Assembly: GCA_900120395.1 (NCBI GenBank)
Contig: LT635553.1
Location: forward strand, 1,688,242 to 1,744,685
Length of the DNA: 56,444 bases
Origin: Porphyromonadaceae bacterium FC4
GTDB lineage: Bacteria; Bacteroidota; Bacteroidia; Bacteroidales; Porphyromonadaceae
Direction of reading: 5' to 3'
The position numbers and the translations under genes were made by a program. Below, piece by piece: positions 1 to 8,578 of this stretch. Positions within the stretch are counted from its first letter, which is position 1; every line of letters starts with the position of its first letter. The notes beneath the pieces are model-generated. The model worked only from the letters and a program-made list of their open reading frames with translations. It did no database searches and was not told where the DNA came from.

Positions 1-2
1 GA

Positions 3-827
3 CGGCGGGTGCAGCTCCTCGGACTTGCCGACTTCTTCATCAGCGAAGAGTCGGGGCACCTACTGCTCAACATCGATGGCAGCCCCCGACTCCACGAGAC
101 CCTCTCCTACCCCTTTCGCCCCTACAAGCCGGTTCCCATTCGTCCGGATCAGATCCCTTCCGACACTGAGGTGTACGACTCCGAGCGGGCACCCCTCCTT
201 CGGCAGGTGCCCATCGTACAGACGACCACAGCCCAGCCGCCCGAGCCTCCCGCCCAAGCAGAGGAGATCATCGTCACACCGAAGCCCATCTCCCCCGTGG
301 CTCAAAAAGAGATGGAGCGGCGCCCCCGACGTCGCTTTTACCTTTGGCTCACCGTTGGATTCCTTCTCGTCGGTGCCGTAGCCCTCTTGCTCTACCGGCG
401 CTACGTCACTTCACCGACACCGATAGAAGTACCTACAGCTGCCACTGACCCTGTTCCGAAGCCTGTCCCCACCGTACCTGATAGTCTATCGCAGACGGAG
501 TCTGCCATCACCGAAGCACTACCGGAGCCCCTGCCCATAGCGACCGATACGCTCGGCAGCGGCGAGTCGCTCGCACAGCTGGCACGCAGGCACTACCACC
601 GGACCATCGATTGGGTCTACATCTACATCCAAAATAGTGCGCATCTCGACGACGCTAACCACATTCCCCCCGGCACCATCCTCGAGATACCGGATCTCGC
701 CGCCTTTGACCTCAAGGAAGACTCCTCAGAGGCGGTCACCGAAGCCCGGGAGTGGGCGGCACTCATCCTCAGCGGAGGGTTCACCTCCTACACGGATCAG
801 CGCCCCACCCTGCCGTCCAATAAATAA
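3..827 (+). CDS. HU-like/transmembrane/LysM protein, 3' part (5' end outside window)
   Basis: The reading frame is open to the left edge, so the true start lies upstream and the GTG at 9 is probably not the start. Numbering from that GTG, residues about 1-45 (ending SYPFRPYKPVPI) resemble the end of the HU-type DNA-binding domain found in Bacteroidota fusion proteins, where a 'PF..F.PV' segment closes the fold. A proline-rich linker follows, then a basic patch (RRPRRR) and one membrane helix at about 110-129. Another Pro/Thr-rich stretch leads to a LysM-like domain at about 182-229 (SGESLAQLARRHY to PPGTILEIP). The positive-inside rule puts the N-terminal part in the cytoplasm and LysM in the periplasm. 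The likely role, inferred, is to link the nucleoid or a partner protein to peptidoglycan. The LysM and membrane calls are firmer than the HU call, because most of that domain is missing here. Confidence 0.6.
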   Translation, partial: RRVQLLGLADFFISEESGHLLLNIDGSPRLHETLSYPFRPYKPVPIRPDQIPSDTEVYDSERAPLLRQVPIVQTTTAQPPEPPAQAEEIIVTPKPISPVAQKEMERRPRRRFYLWLTVGFLLVGAVALLLYRRYVTSPTPIEVPTAATDPVPKPVPTVPDSLSQTESAITEALPEPLPIATDTLGSGESLAQLARRHYHRTIDWVYIYIQNSAHLDDANHIPPGTILEIPDLAAFDLKEDSSEAVTEAREWAALILSGGFTSYTDQRPTLPSNK

Positions 828-854
828 AGCGCAAAAAAACCGTTCACTCCCCAA

Positions 855-886
855 AGGTGCGTCAAGATTTTGACGCACCTTTTTTT
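855..886 (+). terminator. Rho-independent terminator
   Basis: A perfect 11-bp stem (AGGTGCGTCAA, loop GATT, then its complement) is followed by a run of T. It sits 28 bp after the stop of the LysM gene and ends that transcription unit. Confidence 0.9.
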
Positions 887-970
887 GTTTCTACCGCCAC
901 CCTAACCTCAAACGATCAGTGGGGTAGACCGCCCCGGTTTAGCACGAAATTTTCCGTCCCGGATCAAGCC

Positions 971-1060
971 AAAAACTGGACGGATAGTAGCGAAATGTTT
1001 CCAGTAGGAAACAAAACGATTTGACGGATAGTAGCAATCTCTTTCCTGTAGGAAACTTTT
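971..1060 (+). repeat. Dispersed 92-bp intergenic repeat, copy 1
   Basis: Two half-units, each with a GACGGATAGTAGC box and a short hairpin. The first hairpin is TTTCCAGTAGGAAA; the second is degenerate (TTTCCTGTAGGAAA). This is one of the more diverged copies (CTGGACGG instead of TTTGACGG in half-unit 1). It lies in the convergent gap between the LysM gene and pgl. The flanks are also partly shared with other copies: CGGATCAAGCC before, and GTATCTGT followed by TTTGTC after. No gene is seen in 828-1131. Confidence 0.85.
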
Positions 1061-1131
1061 GGCGGTCAAGTACCTAATTCCCAAGGCACCCGTATCTGTC
1101 TATTTGTCAACGAGATGCGGCTCTTCGATCC

Positions 1132-1857
1132 TTATGGAATAGAAACGGCGATGTCGGTGTAGAGCTCAGCCACCGGTGCCTGCTCCATGACGTATGCGGC
1201 AGGCAGCATCCGATCCTCCGGCGACTTGGGTCGGAGGACACGCTCCAGCATAGCTCGCTTGGCTGCCCCCAGCACGTGAAAGAGGACCAGCGGACTCTCC
1301 AGCGCACCTTGGTAGGAGAGGGCTACACGCTCCACACCGTTGTAGGGGTTGACGGAGGCGATGTAGTGCTGTCCGACTCGGTAGAGGTCTTGCCCCGGAA
1401 AGAGGGAGGAGGTGTGTCCGTCGTCCCCCATGCCCAACACCACCACATCCAGGGCATGCTGCCGCGCCTCTGCGGCTCGGGACTGCTCCAGAGCCGCACC
1501 GTACCTCTCGGCAGCTTCGGCGGTGGTCAGCCCCTCCACGTACTCGATCGGGTGCAAGAGCTCACGAGGGTAGTTGGCGACACCAAAGAAGGTCCGATAG
1601 GCATTGCCATAGTTGCTCTCACTCTCTGCCATCGGCACCATCCGCTCGTCTACCCACCAAAAGTGGATGCGTCGACGGATCAGCTCATCGGGCCGCTCCA
1701 GCCAATACTCAAAGAGGGATTGTGGCGTAAAGCCTCCACTGAGTGCCACATGGATGGGTCGGTCGTGGCTGTCCGCCACGGATAGGATTCGCTCGGTGAT
1801 CAGACGGGCTACGTCTGATCTTGTCTCGCCGGTATGGATGTTTTTGGTCAGAATCAT
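1132..1857 (-). CDS. pgl: 6-phosphogluconolactonase
   Basis: Hydrolyses 6-phosphogluconolactone to 6-phosphogluconate, the second step of the oxidative pentose phosphate pathway, in the cytoplasm. The protein of about 241 residues belongs to the DevB/NagB-like sugar-lactonase family: it has the N-terminal ALSGGFTP loop, FWWVDERMVP, and the VLGMGDDGHTSSLFPG signature with the conserved DGH. The ATG at 1857 was chosen because it overlaps the zwf stop codon as ATGA, which suggests translational coupling; an in-frame TTG lies 9 bp further upstream. Last gene of the gnd-zwf-pgl unit. Confidence 0.93.
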   Translation of the reverse strand: MILTKNIHTGETRSDVARLITERILSVADSHDRPIHVALSGGFTPQSLFEYWLERPDELIRRRIHFWWVDERMVPMAESESNYGNAYRTFFGVANYPRELLHPIEYVEGLTTAEAAERYGAALEQSRAAEARQHALDVVVLGMGDDGHTSSLFPGQDLYRVGQHYIASVNPYNGVERVALSYQGALESPLVLFHVLGAAKRAMLERVLRPKSPEDRMLPAAYVMEQAPVAELYTDIAVSIP

Positions 1858-3413
1858 AGTTCGCAATACAGGTCGGTATCAATCAGGTTTCGGCAAGGGT
1901 TGGTCCAGGTCTGGTCTCCCTCCAGTAGGTTGTCGGACTCTCTCGGTCCCCAGGTCTTTGCCGGATAGCCGTAGAGAGGGATTTCCTCGTCACACTCTTC
2001 CCATGCTTGGACGATGGGGTCAAAGAAGGTCCAGCTCGCCTCCACGGCATCGCTACGGGTGAAGAGTGTCGGATCGCCCAGCATGCAGTCCTCTATCAGA
2101 CGGGAGTAGGCGTCCTCGGTCGGCACTCCTCCGAGCTTGTCGTAGGTGAAGTCCATGGAGACCTGCTTGATCTCAAAGCCCGGCCCCGGGACTTTCATCC
2201 CATACTTGAGCGCGGTGCCTTCGTTGGGAGCGATCCGGATGGTCAGGCTGTTGGGCACACTATGTCCGTCCACCGAGCCAAAGATCTGGAACGGTGCGCT
2301 TTTGAAGTGCACCACGATCTCGCTCACCTTGGTAGGCATCTGCTTGCCCGTGCGGATGAAAAAGGGGACACCGCTCCAGCGCCAGTTGTTCAGGAAAAGC
2401 TTCATTGCGACGAACGTCTCGGTGCGGCTGTCCGCCTTGACCTTCTCCTCCTCTCGGTATCCTTTTAGCTCGCGGCCCTTGTACTGACTGCCGATGTACT
2501 GCCCGCGGATGACCCGGCTCTTGATCTCCTCCTTGCTCATCGGCTTGAAGGACTGGTAGACCTTCACCACTTCGTTCCGAAACTCCCGTGCGCTAAAGGC
2601 CATCGGTGGCTCCATCGCCACCAGTGCAAGTAGCTGTACCAGGTGGTTTTGGACCATATCTCTCAGGGCTCCGGCATCATCGTAGAAGCCACCCCGCGTA
2701 CCGACCCCCATATCCTCCACCGCTGTGATCTCCACACGGTCGATGTAGTTGCGGTTCCACAGAGGCTCAAAAAGTCCGTTGGCAAAGCGCAGGGCGAGGA
2801 TGTTTTGTGCCGTCTCCTTGCCCAGATAGTGGTCGATACGGTAGATCTGATCCTCCTCAAACGCCTCTCGGTAGATGGCACTCAGCTCACGGGCACTCTC
2901 CAAGTCATAGCCAAAGGGCTTCTCGATGATGATGCGGCGGATCTGCTCCGCACCGTAGGCATTGCCTTCATTGAGCCCCACGGTCGATAAGCACCGGGGG
3001 ATAATACCGTACAACTTGGGAGGAGTGGCGAGGTAAAAGATGTAGTTCCCATCACCATCGATCTCCCGATCCAGTGACTCGAGCGTGGTCTTTAGCCCTC
3101 CGTAGTCCTGCTCGGTACCCGGATCCATCGGGTGGTAGCGCAAGTGCTGCACGAAGTCGTGCACCATGCCCTCATCGTACTCATCCGGATGGAGGTGCTC
3201 GGACAGCTTGTCGGCGATCTTGCTCCGGTACCCCTCGTCGTCGTACTGACTCCGGGCACAGCCTACGATCCGAAAGCCCCCGGGCATCCGCCCTTTTCGG
3301 TAGAGCTGGTAGAGCGAAGGCATGAGCTTGCGCATGGTGAGGTCACCCGACCCTCCGAAGATGACCAGGATCATGGAGGTGGGCAGGATCCGCTTATAGT
3401 CGTTTTGTCTCAT
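1854..3413 (-). CDS. zwf: Glucose-6-phosphate 1-dehydrogenase
   Basis: Oxidises glucose-6-phosphate to 6-phosphogluconolactone with reduction of NAD(P)+. The 519-residue protein has the nucleotide-binding GGSGDLTMRK near residues 20-29, EKPFG at 164-168 and the substrate-binding RIDHYLGKE at 192-200, all family hallmarks; length is normal for the family. The frame stays open further upstream, but that part would run into gnd. The ATG at 3413, 10 bp after the gnd stop, gives the expected N-terminus. Middle gene of gnd-zwf-pgl, with an ATGA overlap into pgl. Confidence 0.96.
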   Translation of the reverse strand: MRQNDYKRILPTSMILVIFGGSGDLTMRKLMPSLYQLYRKGRMPGGFRIVGCARSQYDDEGYRSKIADKLSEHLHPDEYDEGMVHDFVQHLRYHPMDPGTEQDYGGLKTTLESLDREIDGDGNYIFYLATPPKLYGIIPRCLSTVGLNEGNAYGAEQIRRIIIEKPFGYDLESARELSAIYREAFEEDQIYRIDHYLGKETAQNILALRFANGLFEPLWNRNYIDRVEITAVEDMGVGTRGGFYDDAGALRDMVQNHLVQLLALVAMEPPMAFSAREFRNEVVKVYQSFKPMSKEEIKSRVIRGQYIGSQYKGRELKGYREEEKVKADSRTETFVAMKLFLNNWRWSGVPFFIRTGKQMPTKVSEIVVHFKSAPFQIFGSVDGHSVPNSLTIRIAPNEGTALKYGMKVPGPGFEIKQVSMDFTYDKLGGVPTEDAYSRLIEDCMLGDPTLFTRSDAVEASWTFFDPIVQAWEECDEEIPLYGYPAKTWGPRESDNLLEGDQTWTNPCRNLIDTDLYCEL

Positions 3414-3423
3414 ATTATCCGGA

Positions 3424-4878
3424 TCATACATTGTACACTGAGCTGGACACACCGCTGCCGGTATTGGTCCAGTCTTCGTGAAAGAATACCCCTCTCGGGC
3501 GGTCTGTGCGCTCAAAGGTATGTGCGCCGAAGTAGTCGCGCTGAGCCTGGAGCATGTTGGCAGACAGCGTCTCGGTCGTAAGGGAGTGGAAGTAGTTGAG
3601 TGCCGAACTCATGGCAGGCATCGTCAGCCCACAGCCAATGCCCAGTGCCACCACCTCGCGCCAGCCGTCCAGACAGTCGAGGATCTCCTCCCTAAAGTAA
3701 GGATCCAAGAGGAGGTGACTCAGCTGAGGATCACGGGTATAGGCATCGGCGATCTTACCCAGGAATTGGCTCCTGATGATACATCCTGCCCTCCAGATCT
3801 TGGCAATCGCTGCCAGGTCGAGTCCCCAGCCTCGCTCCTCGGATGCTGCCGACATCACCTGGAATCCCTGCGCATAGCTGACCAGCTTGCTGGCATAGAG
3901 GGCGTCCGAAAGCTTGCCGGTCAACTCTCCTGCCGGAGCGATGGGCAGCAGGTGCAGCCCGTAGGCTTGACTCGCTTTTTGCCTCAGCTCTTTCATCGCC
4001 GACAAGCTCCGCTCATACACGGCGGTAGCGATGAGGTTGAGCGGCACGCCATACTCCAGGGAGTTGATCACACTCCACTTGCCGGTGCCCTTTTGTCCCG
4101 CAGCGTCGAGGATACGATCCAGCAGATAGCCCTCCTCAGCCATGGGGTCGCGGTGACGTAGGATCTCCGACGTGATCTCGATGAGGTAGCTCTCGAGGCG
4201 TCCGGTGTTCCACTCGCCAAAGACGTCCGACATCTTCTCGTTGTCGTACGCCAGGATCTGCTTCATCATGAAGTACGCCTCGGCAATCAGCTGCATATCG
4301 CCATACTCGATACCGTTGTGGATCATCTTCACGAAGTGACCTGAGCCGCCACCTCCTACCCATGCACAGCAGGGCTCGTCATTCGGTCCCTTGGCTGCAA
4401 TTTTCTGAAGGATGGGCAGGACATGCTCCCGTGCTTCCACCGCCCCACCGGGCATGATGGACGGGCCATGGAGGGCACCCTCCTCACCGCCGCTCACCCC
4501 GGAGCCGACGAAGTAGATACCCTTTTGATACAGCTCGGAGACACGACGCTCGGTATCGAGGTAGTTGGAGTTGCCACCATCGATGATGATGTCGCCGGGC
4601 TCCAAGTAGGGGAGGAGCTGATCAATCACACCATCCACCGGAGCTCCTGCCTTGACCATGAGCATGATCCGGCGCGGACGCTCCAGAGACTCGGCAAAGC
4701 TGCGGTAGTCCTTGTAGCCCTCAAAGCGCTTCCCCGGAGCCAGCTCCGTCATGAAGTAATCCACTCGCTCGGGGCGATGGTTGAAGACGGACACCTTGAA
4801 TCCATTGCGCTCCATGTTTAGTGCCAGATTGCTGCCCATGACAGCAAGTCCCACCATTCCTATATCTGATTTACTCAT
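3424..4878 (-). CDS. gnd: 6-phosphogluconate dehydrogenase, decarboxylating
   Basis: Converts 6-phosphogluconate to ribulose-5-phosphate and CO2 with reduction of NADP+. The 484 residues carry the Rossmann motif GLAVMGSNLALNM at 10-22, the substrate loop GVSGGEEGALHGPSIMPGG at 127-145, and VKMIHNGIEYGD, whose Lys184 is the expected catalytic base. Length and C-terminus are normal for the homodimeric enzyme. First gene of a three-gene minus-strand unit that holds the whole oxidative branch of the pentose phosphate pathway. Confidence 0.97.
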   Translation of the reverse strand: MSKSDIGMVGLAVMGSNLALNMERNGFKVSVFNHRPERVDYFMTELAPGKRFEGYKDYRSFAESLERPRRIMLMVKAGAPVDGVIDQLLPYLEPGDIIIDGGNSNYLDTERRVSELYQKGIYFVGSGVSGGEEGALHGPSIMPGGAVEAREHVLPILQKIAAKGPNDEPCCAWVGGGGSGHFVKMIHNGIEYGDMQLIAEAYFMMKQILAYDNEKMSDVFGEWNTGRLESYLIEITSEILRHRDPMAEEGYLLDRILDAAGQKGTGKWSVINSLEYGVPLNLIATAVYERSLSAMKELRQKASQAYGLHLLPIAPAGELTGKLSDALYASKLVSYAQGFQVMSAASEERGWGLDLAAIAKIWRAGCIIRSQFLGKIADAYTRDPQLSHLLLDPYFREEILDCLDGWREVVALGIGCGLTMPAMSSALNYFHSLTTETLSANMLQAQRDYFGAHTFERTDRPRGVFFHEDWTNTGSGVSSSVYNV

Positions 4879-4934
4879 ATCTCTATTGTATTCTTTTGAA
4901 AAACTTGTTCTTGCGTCTCACAGACGCTTCTCTA

Positions 4935-4942
4935 CAAAGTTA
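4935..4942 (-). promoter_or_regulatory. Probable -7 box of the gnd promoter
   Basis: On the minus strand this reads TAACTTTG, fitting the Bacteroidota -7 consensus TAnnTTTG, about 57 bp upstream of gnd. No good -33 TTTG is seen at the usual distance. Confidence 0.45.
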
Positions 4943-5053
4943 CCATTTATGTCCCTGACTTCCGAGCCTTCTCCTCTTTCATATTCTTTACTACAATCGT
5001 CTCATATGAATGTTTGGCTATCCTGCCGCGCCAAGTCAATCTTTCGGACGGGC

Positions 5054-5146
5054 AAAAAATTTGACGGATAGTAGCAAAATGTTTCCAGTAGGAAAGAAAA
5101 CGATTTGACGGATAGTAGAGATCTGTTTCCTACTGGAAACTTTTTT
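5054..5146 (+). repeat. Dispersed 92-bp intergenic repeat, copy 2
   Basis: Type A copy: the first hairpin has loop AGTA and the second has loop TACT (GTTTCCTACTGGAAAC followed by six T). Two GACGGATAGTAG boxes lie 44 bp apart. Located in the divergent gap between gnd and susC, directly upstream of the proposed susC promoter. Confidence 0.9.
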
Positions 5147-5176
5147 AGTACACGTCACAGTTTAATGTAGTTGGTT

Positions 5177-5200
5177 TTTGCAACATTTTTGTTACGTTTG
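5177..5200 (+). promoter_or_regulatory. Candidate promoter for the susC/susD operon
   Basis: TACGTTTG at 5193-5200 matches the Bacteroidota -7 consensus. A TTTG at 5177-5180 is 12 bp away, shorter than usual; TTGG at 5171-5174 gives an 18-bp spacing. If used, transcription starts near 5207 and the susC mRNA has a leader of about 345 nt that includes the (AG)13 tract and the 5442-5477 hairpin. Confidence 0.4.
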
Positions 5201-5301
5201 TCACAAGAATTGAAAAAGCCAAGATAGCTTAACAACGGACTTCCCTCCTTTAGATCTTAGCACTGACTTGAGACCGGCAGATAAACACATACTGATCTCC
5301 C

Positions 5302-5327
5302 AGAGAGAGAGAGAGAGAGAGAGAGAG
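5302..5327. repeat. Dinucleotide microsatellite (AG)13
   Basis: A perfect run of thirteen AG units, 225 bp upstream of the susC start codon and not inside any convincing gene. Dinucleotide runs of this length are prone to slipped-strand length change and could alter promoter or leader-RNA spacing for the susC/susD operon. Short frames that cross it look like chance. Confidence 0.95.
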
Positions 5328-5441
5328 CTTCTTGTCTCCTCATATCCGATCGTGCCTCCGGCTCCGGTCATGTAGCTACATTCCCCAAGGTCGCTCATCA
5401 GACGAGCACCACCGTTTTTCCACTATTCGAATATCCCGATG

Positions 5442-5477
5442 CCCTGATTCTCCGCTGTTTTATGCGGAGAGTCGGGG
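5442..5477 (+). promoter_or_regulatory. Stable hairpin in the susC upstream region
   Basis: Arms 5442-5455 and 5464-5477 form a 14-bp stem (12 Watson-Crick pairs and two G-T wobbles) around an 8-nt loop TGTTTTAT. No T-run follows, so it is unlikely to be a simple terminator. It lies 75 bp before susC and is probably part of the leader RNA or an operator. The rest of 4943-5551 shows no gene. Confidence 0.6.
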
Positions 5478-5551
5478 TGACGTATATTGGTCTTGCTTAG
5501 CCGCCAGACATTTTTTGAATATCACACTCAATTAGAACCACAACCATTTTT

Positions 5552-8539
5552 ATGAGCAAAAAAAGACTTCTACTGATGCTATCTCTGATGTGGGTGACCA
5601 TCGGTCTCACTGCACAGACGGCAGCTATCAAAGGAACAGTGTATGATGAGACAGGAACCACTGTGATAGGTGCCACTGTCATAGTCAAAGCCGACCCATC
5701 CAGAGGAACAGTTACTAACGCGGATGGAGCATTTTCCATCCGAGCCAAAGCCGGAGAGGTGTTGGTCATCTCCTACGTAGGATACCGGAGCGCCGAGCAA
5801 CCCGCCAAGGACGGCATGGTCGTCCGCCTCTCGCCGGACTCAGAGCTACTGGACGAGCTGGTAGTGGTCGGATATACCGTACAGCGCAAGGAGAGCTTGA
5901 CCGGATCCCTCCAGTCCATCTCTGCCGATGACCTAAAGACCACCACGACCCCGTCCGTCACAAATATGCTCAGCTCAAAGGCTCCGGGCGTGAACGTAGC
6001 TCCCGGATCCGGCCAGCCGGGAGCATCGGGTGCTGTAGTGATCCGTGGTAAGTCCACCATCAACGGCAGCACCGCCCCGCTATGGGTCATCGACGGTGTC
6101 ATCGTCGGTAGCGACCCCGGCGCACTCAACCCCAGTGATATAGAGTCCATGACGATCCTAAAGGATGCTGCCTCTACTGCAGTATATGGATCTCAGGGAG
6201 CCAATGGCGTCATTGTCATCACGACCAAAGGTGCCAAGTCAGGAAAGCTAAAGGTAGATCTCGCCATGCATGGAGGTGTCACCAGCCTGAATAAGGGCAA
6301 CCTCCGCATGATGAATGGGCAAGAACTCTATGACTACTACAACAGCTTTAGCAACAGAGAGGAGATAAAGTTTGCCCGCTGGAACGAAAAACTGAGAAAC
6401 GACAACTTCGACTGGTGGGACTTCGCCACTCAGCCGGGTGTCATCCAAAACTACAACCTCAACCTCAGCGGTGGCTCCGACAACATCAGTACCAGAGCCT
6501 CCCTTGGGTACTACGATGAAAAGGGAGCCGTAAAAGGCTACGACTTTAAGAGGTACAACTTCTCGCTCAAATCCACTTACCGGCTATGGGACAGTCGAGT
6601 CACCATCAGCCCGTACATCTCAGGAGCACGGCAGGAGACCGACGACCGACAGTACTCGGTAGGTGCCATGTACTCCATGCTGCCATGGGACAGCGCCGTA
6701 ATGGAGGATGGATCGCCCACACCTCACCGGTATCAGGGCTGGGTAAACAGCAACAGCACCAACTACTTCTATGACCTGCAGTGGGACAAAAGCGCATCCA
6801 CATACTATGAGCTATCCGGTAATCTTGACTTTGACATCAAGATACTTGACTGGCTTACCTTCTCGTCGGTGAATAACTACCGCTACGGCAACAGCTCATC
6901 CACCGGATACGGAGACCCCAGATCGTCAGGCTCTGAAGGTGTAAAGGGACGCGTAACAGAGTACCGATCGGACTACAGCCGCAGATACACCAACCAACTC
7001 CTGCGGTTCAACTGGTCACAAGACAAACACTACCTAAATGGTATTTTAGCGTACGAGTTCAACGACTACAAGGGTCGCCATATCGATGTCGCAGGCACCG
7101 GACTGGTCGCCGGCTTCGAAACGCTCAACACCACGACCAAGCCTGAAAAAGCAAAAGGCACCCTGTCCGAGTGGGCGGTACAGTCGGTATTTACCAACCT
7201 CAACTACTCCTACGCTGACCGATACTTAGCACAGCTATCGCTCAGAAGGGACGGAGCATCCAACTTTGGTAGCAACGCCAGGTACGGCAACTTTTTCTCC
7301 GTCAGCGCCGGGTGGAACATCCACAACGAAGCTTTCTTCAACCTAGAGCAGGTCAACAACCTCAAGCTTCGTATCGCATACGGCTCGGTAGGTAACCGCC
7401 CCAATGCCCTGTACCCACAGTACAACCTCTACACGGCACAGGCTACATACAATGGTGTCTCGGGGCTGCTCATCAATCAGATAGGTAATCCCGATCTCAC
7501 GTGGGAAAAGACCTATACCACCGGCATTGGGCTGGATCTAGGCTTGTGGGATCGCGTCAGTCTCTCGGTAGACCTGTACGACAAAAACACCTCCGACCTC
7601 CTCTATGCCATCAGCATCCCGGGGGTAAACGGCGTGACCAATATCTGGAAAAACGTAGGTGCTGTCCGCAACCGAGGCATAGAAGCAACACTGGATGCCG
7701 ACCTCATCAGCACAAAAGACTGGAGGTGGAGCGTCAGCCTCAACATCGGACACAACCGCAACAAAGTAGAGGCACTCTACGGAACCCCGGATCCCAAAAC
7801 CGGTGAAGTACCTCCTATCATCATCGGTGGCGGCGCAGGCATCTCCGGTGAGGCGAGCAGAATCCTCAAGGTAGGTGAGAACGCCGACACCTGGTACCTC
7901 CCCGAGTGGGCAGGTGTGGATCCCAAGACGGGTGCTCCGCAGTGGTACAAAAACACCCTCAAGGAGGACGGCACACGCTCACGTGAGCTAACCTCCAACT
8001 ACGCCGAGGCAGAGAACGTAATGACCGGAGCCTTTACACCGGACTTCTTTGGCGGTCTTTCCACCAACCTGGCATGGAAAAACCTGGACCTCAACGCTGT
8101 ATTTGGCTTCTCGTATGGCGGACAGCTCTACAACTACACCCGCATGGAGTACGACTCCGATGGTGCCTATACCGACCGGAATCAGATGAAGCTGATGAAG
8201 GGCTGGAACCGCTGGCAAAAAGAGGGCGATGAAGCAACTCACCCCAAGGCGGTCTACGAAAACAAGTCCGGCTCAAATAAAACCTCATCCCGCTATCTGG
8301 AGGATGGTTCTTTCTTCAAGCTCAGAAGTCTCACCCTCGGGTACAACTTCAACAACCTTGAGAAGTATAAGATACAAAACGTCCGGCTGTTCATCACGGG
8401 AGAAAACCTATTCACCCTCACCAAGTACTCCGGCGTAGACCCCGAGCTACCCGCAAGCGGTGGCTCCATCATCGGAACAACCACGACCGTCTACCCCTCG
8501 ACAAGAAAGTTCACACTGGGTGTGAACCTCTCTTTCTAA
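5552..8539 (+). CDS. SusC/RagA-family TonB-dependent outer-membrane transporter
   Basis: Twenty-two-strand outer-membrane barrel that imports a nutrient with its SusD lid, driven by TonB. The 995 residues begin with a signal peptide (cleavage near TAQTAA, residues about 20-22). A CarboxypepD_reg-like domain follows at about 26-100 (IKGTVYDETGTTVIGATV), then the ELVVVGYTVQRKESLTG linker typical of SusC, the plug domain with APLWVIDGV and ILKDAASTAVYGSQGANGV, and a barrel ending in the expected terminal Phe. The susD gene starts 39 bp downstream. The substrate cannot be read from sequence; no glycoside hydrolase or peptidase gene is adjacent. Confidence 0.95.
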   Translation: MSKKRLLLMLSLMWVTIGLTAQTAAIKGTVYDETGTTVIGATVIVKADPSRGTVTNADGAFSIRAKAGEVLVISYVGYRSAEQPAKDGMVVRLSPDSELLDELVVVGYTVQRKESLTGSLQSISADDLKTTTTPSVTNMLSSKAPGVNVAPGSGQPGASGAVVIRGKSTINGSTAPLWVIDGVIVGSDPGALNPSDIESMTILKDAASTAVYGSQGANGVIVITTKGAKSGKLKVDLAMHGGVTSLNKGNLRMMNGQELYDYYNSFSNREEIKFARWNEKLRNDNFDWWDFATQPGVIQNYNLNLSGGSDNISTRASLGYYDEKGAVKGYDFKRYNFSLKSTYRLWDSRVTISPYISGARQETDDRQYSVGAMYSMLPWDSAVMEDGSPTPHRYQGWVNSNSTNYFYDLQWDKSASTYYELSGNLDFDIKILDWLTFSSVNNYRYGNSSSTGYGDPRSSGSEGVKGRVTEYRSDYSRRYTNQLLRFNWSQDKHYLNGILAYEFNDYKGRHIDVAGTGLVAGFETLNTTTKPEKAKGTLSEWAVQSVFTNLNYSYADRYLAQLSLRRDGASNFGSNARYGNFFSVSAGWNIHNEAFFNLEQVNNLKLRIAYGSVGNRPNALYPQYNLYTAQATYNGVSGLLINQIGNPDLTWEKTYTTGIGLDLGLWDRVSLSVDLYDKNTSDLLYAISIPGVNGVTNIWKNVGAVRNRGIEATLDADLISTKDWRWSVSLNIGHNRNKVEALYGTPDPKTGEVPPIIIGGGAGISGEASRILKVGENADTWYLPEWAGVDPKTGAPQWYKNTLKEDGTRSRELTSNYAEAENVMTGAFTPDFFGGLSTNLAWKNLDLNAVFGFSYGGQLYNYTRMEYDSDGAYTDRNQMKLMKGWNRWQKEGDEATHPKAVYENKSGSNKTSSRYLEDGSFFKLRSLTLGYNFNNLEKYKIQNVRLFITGENLFTLTKYSGVDPELPASGGSIIGTTTTVYPSTRKFTLGVNLSF

Positions 8540-8578
8540 ACGAACAGACCTCAAAACACCAGATACATCACTACAACC

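Noticed and set aside
5054-5146. The repeat as a simple intrinsic terminator (GTTTCC-TACT-GGAAAC then T-run)
   Set aside because: The stem is only 6 bp and A/T-rich, copies occur in both orientations and in divergent gaps with no transcript to end, and clear terminators already exist beside several copies.
5201-5398. Minus-strand frame crossing the AG tract (SLSLSL), as a phase-variable gene
   Set aside because: No signal, no homology and no promoter; the tract more likely acts on the plus-strand susC leader.
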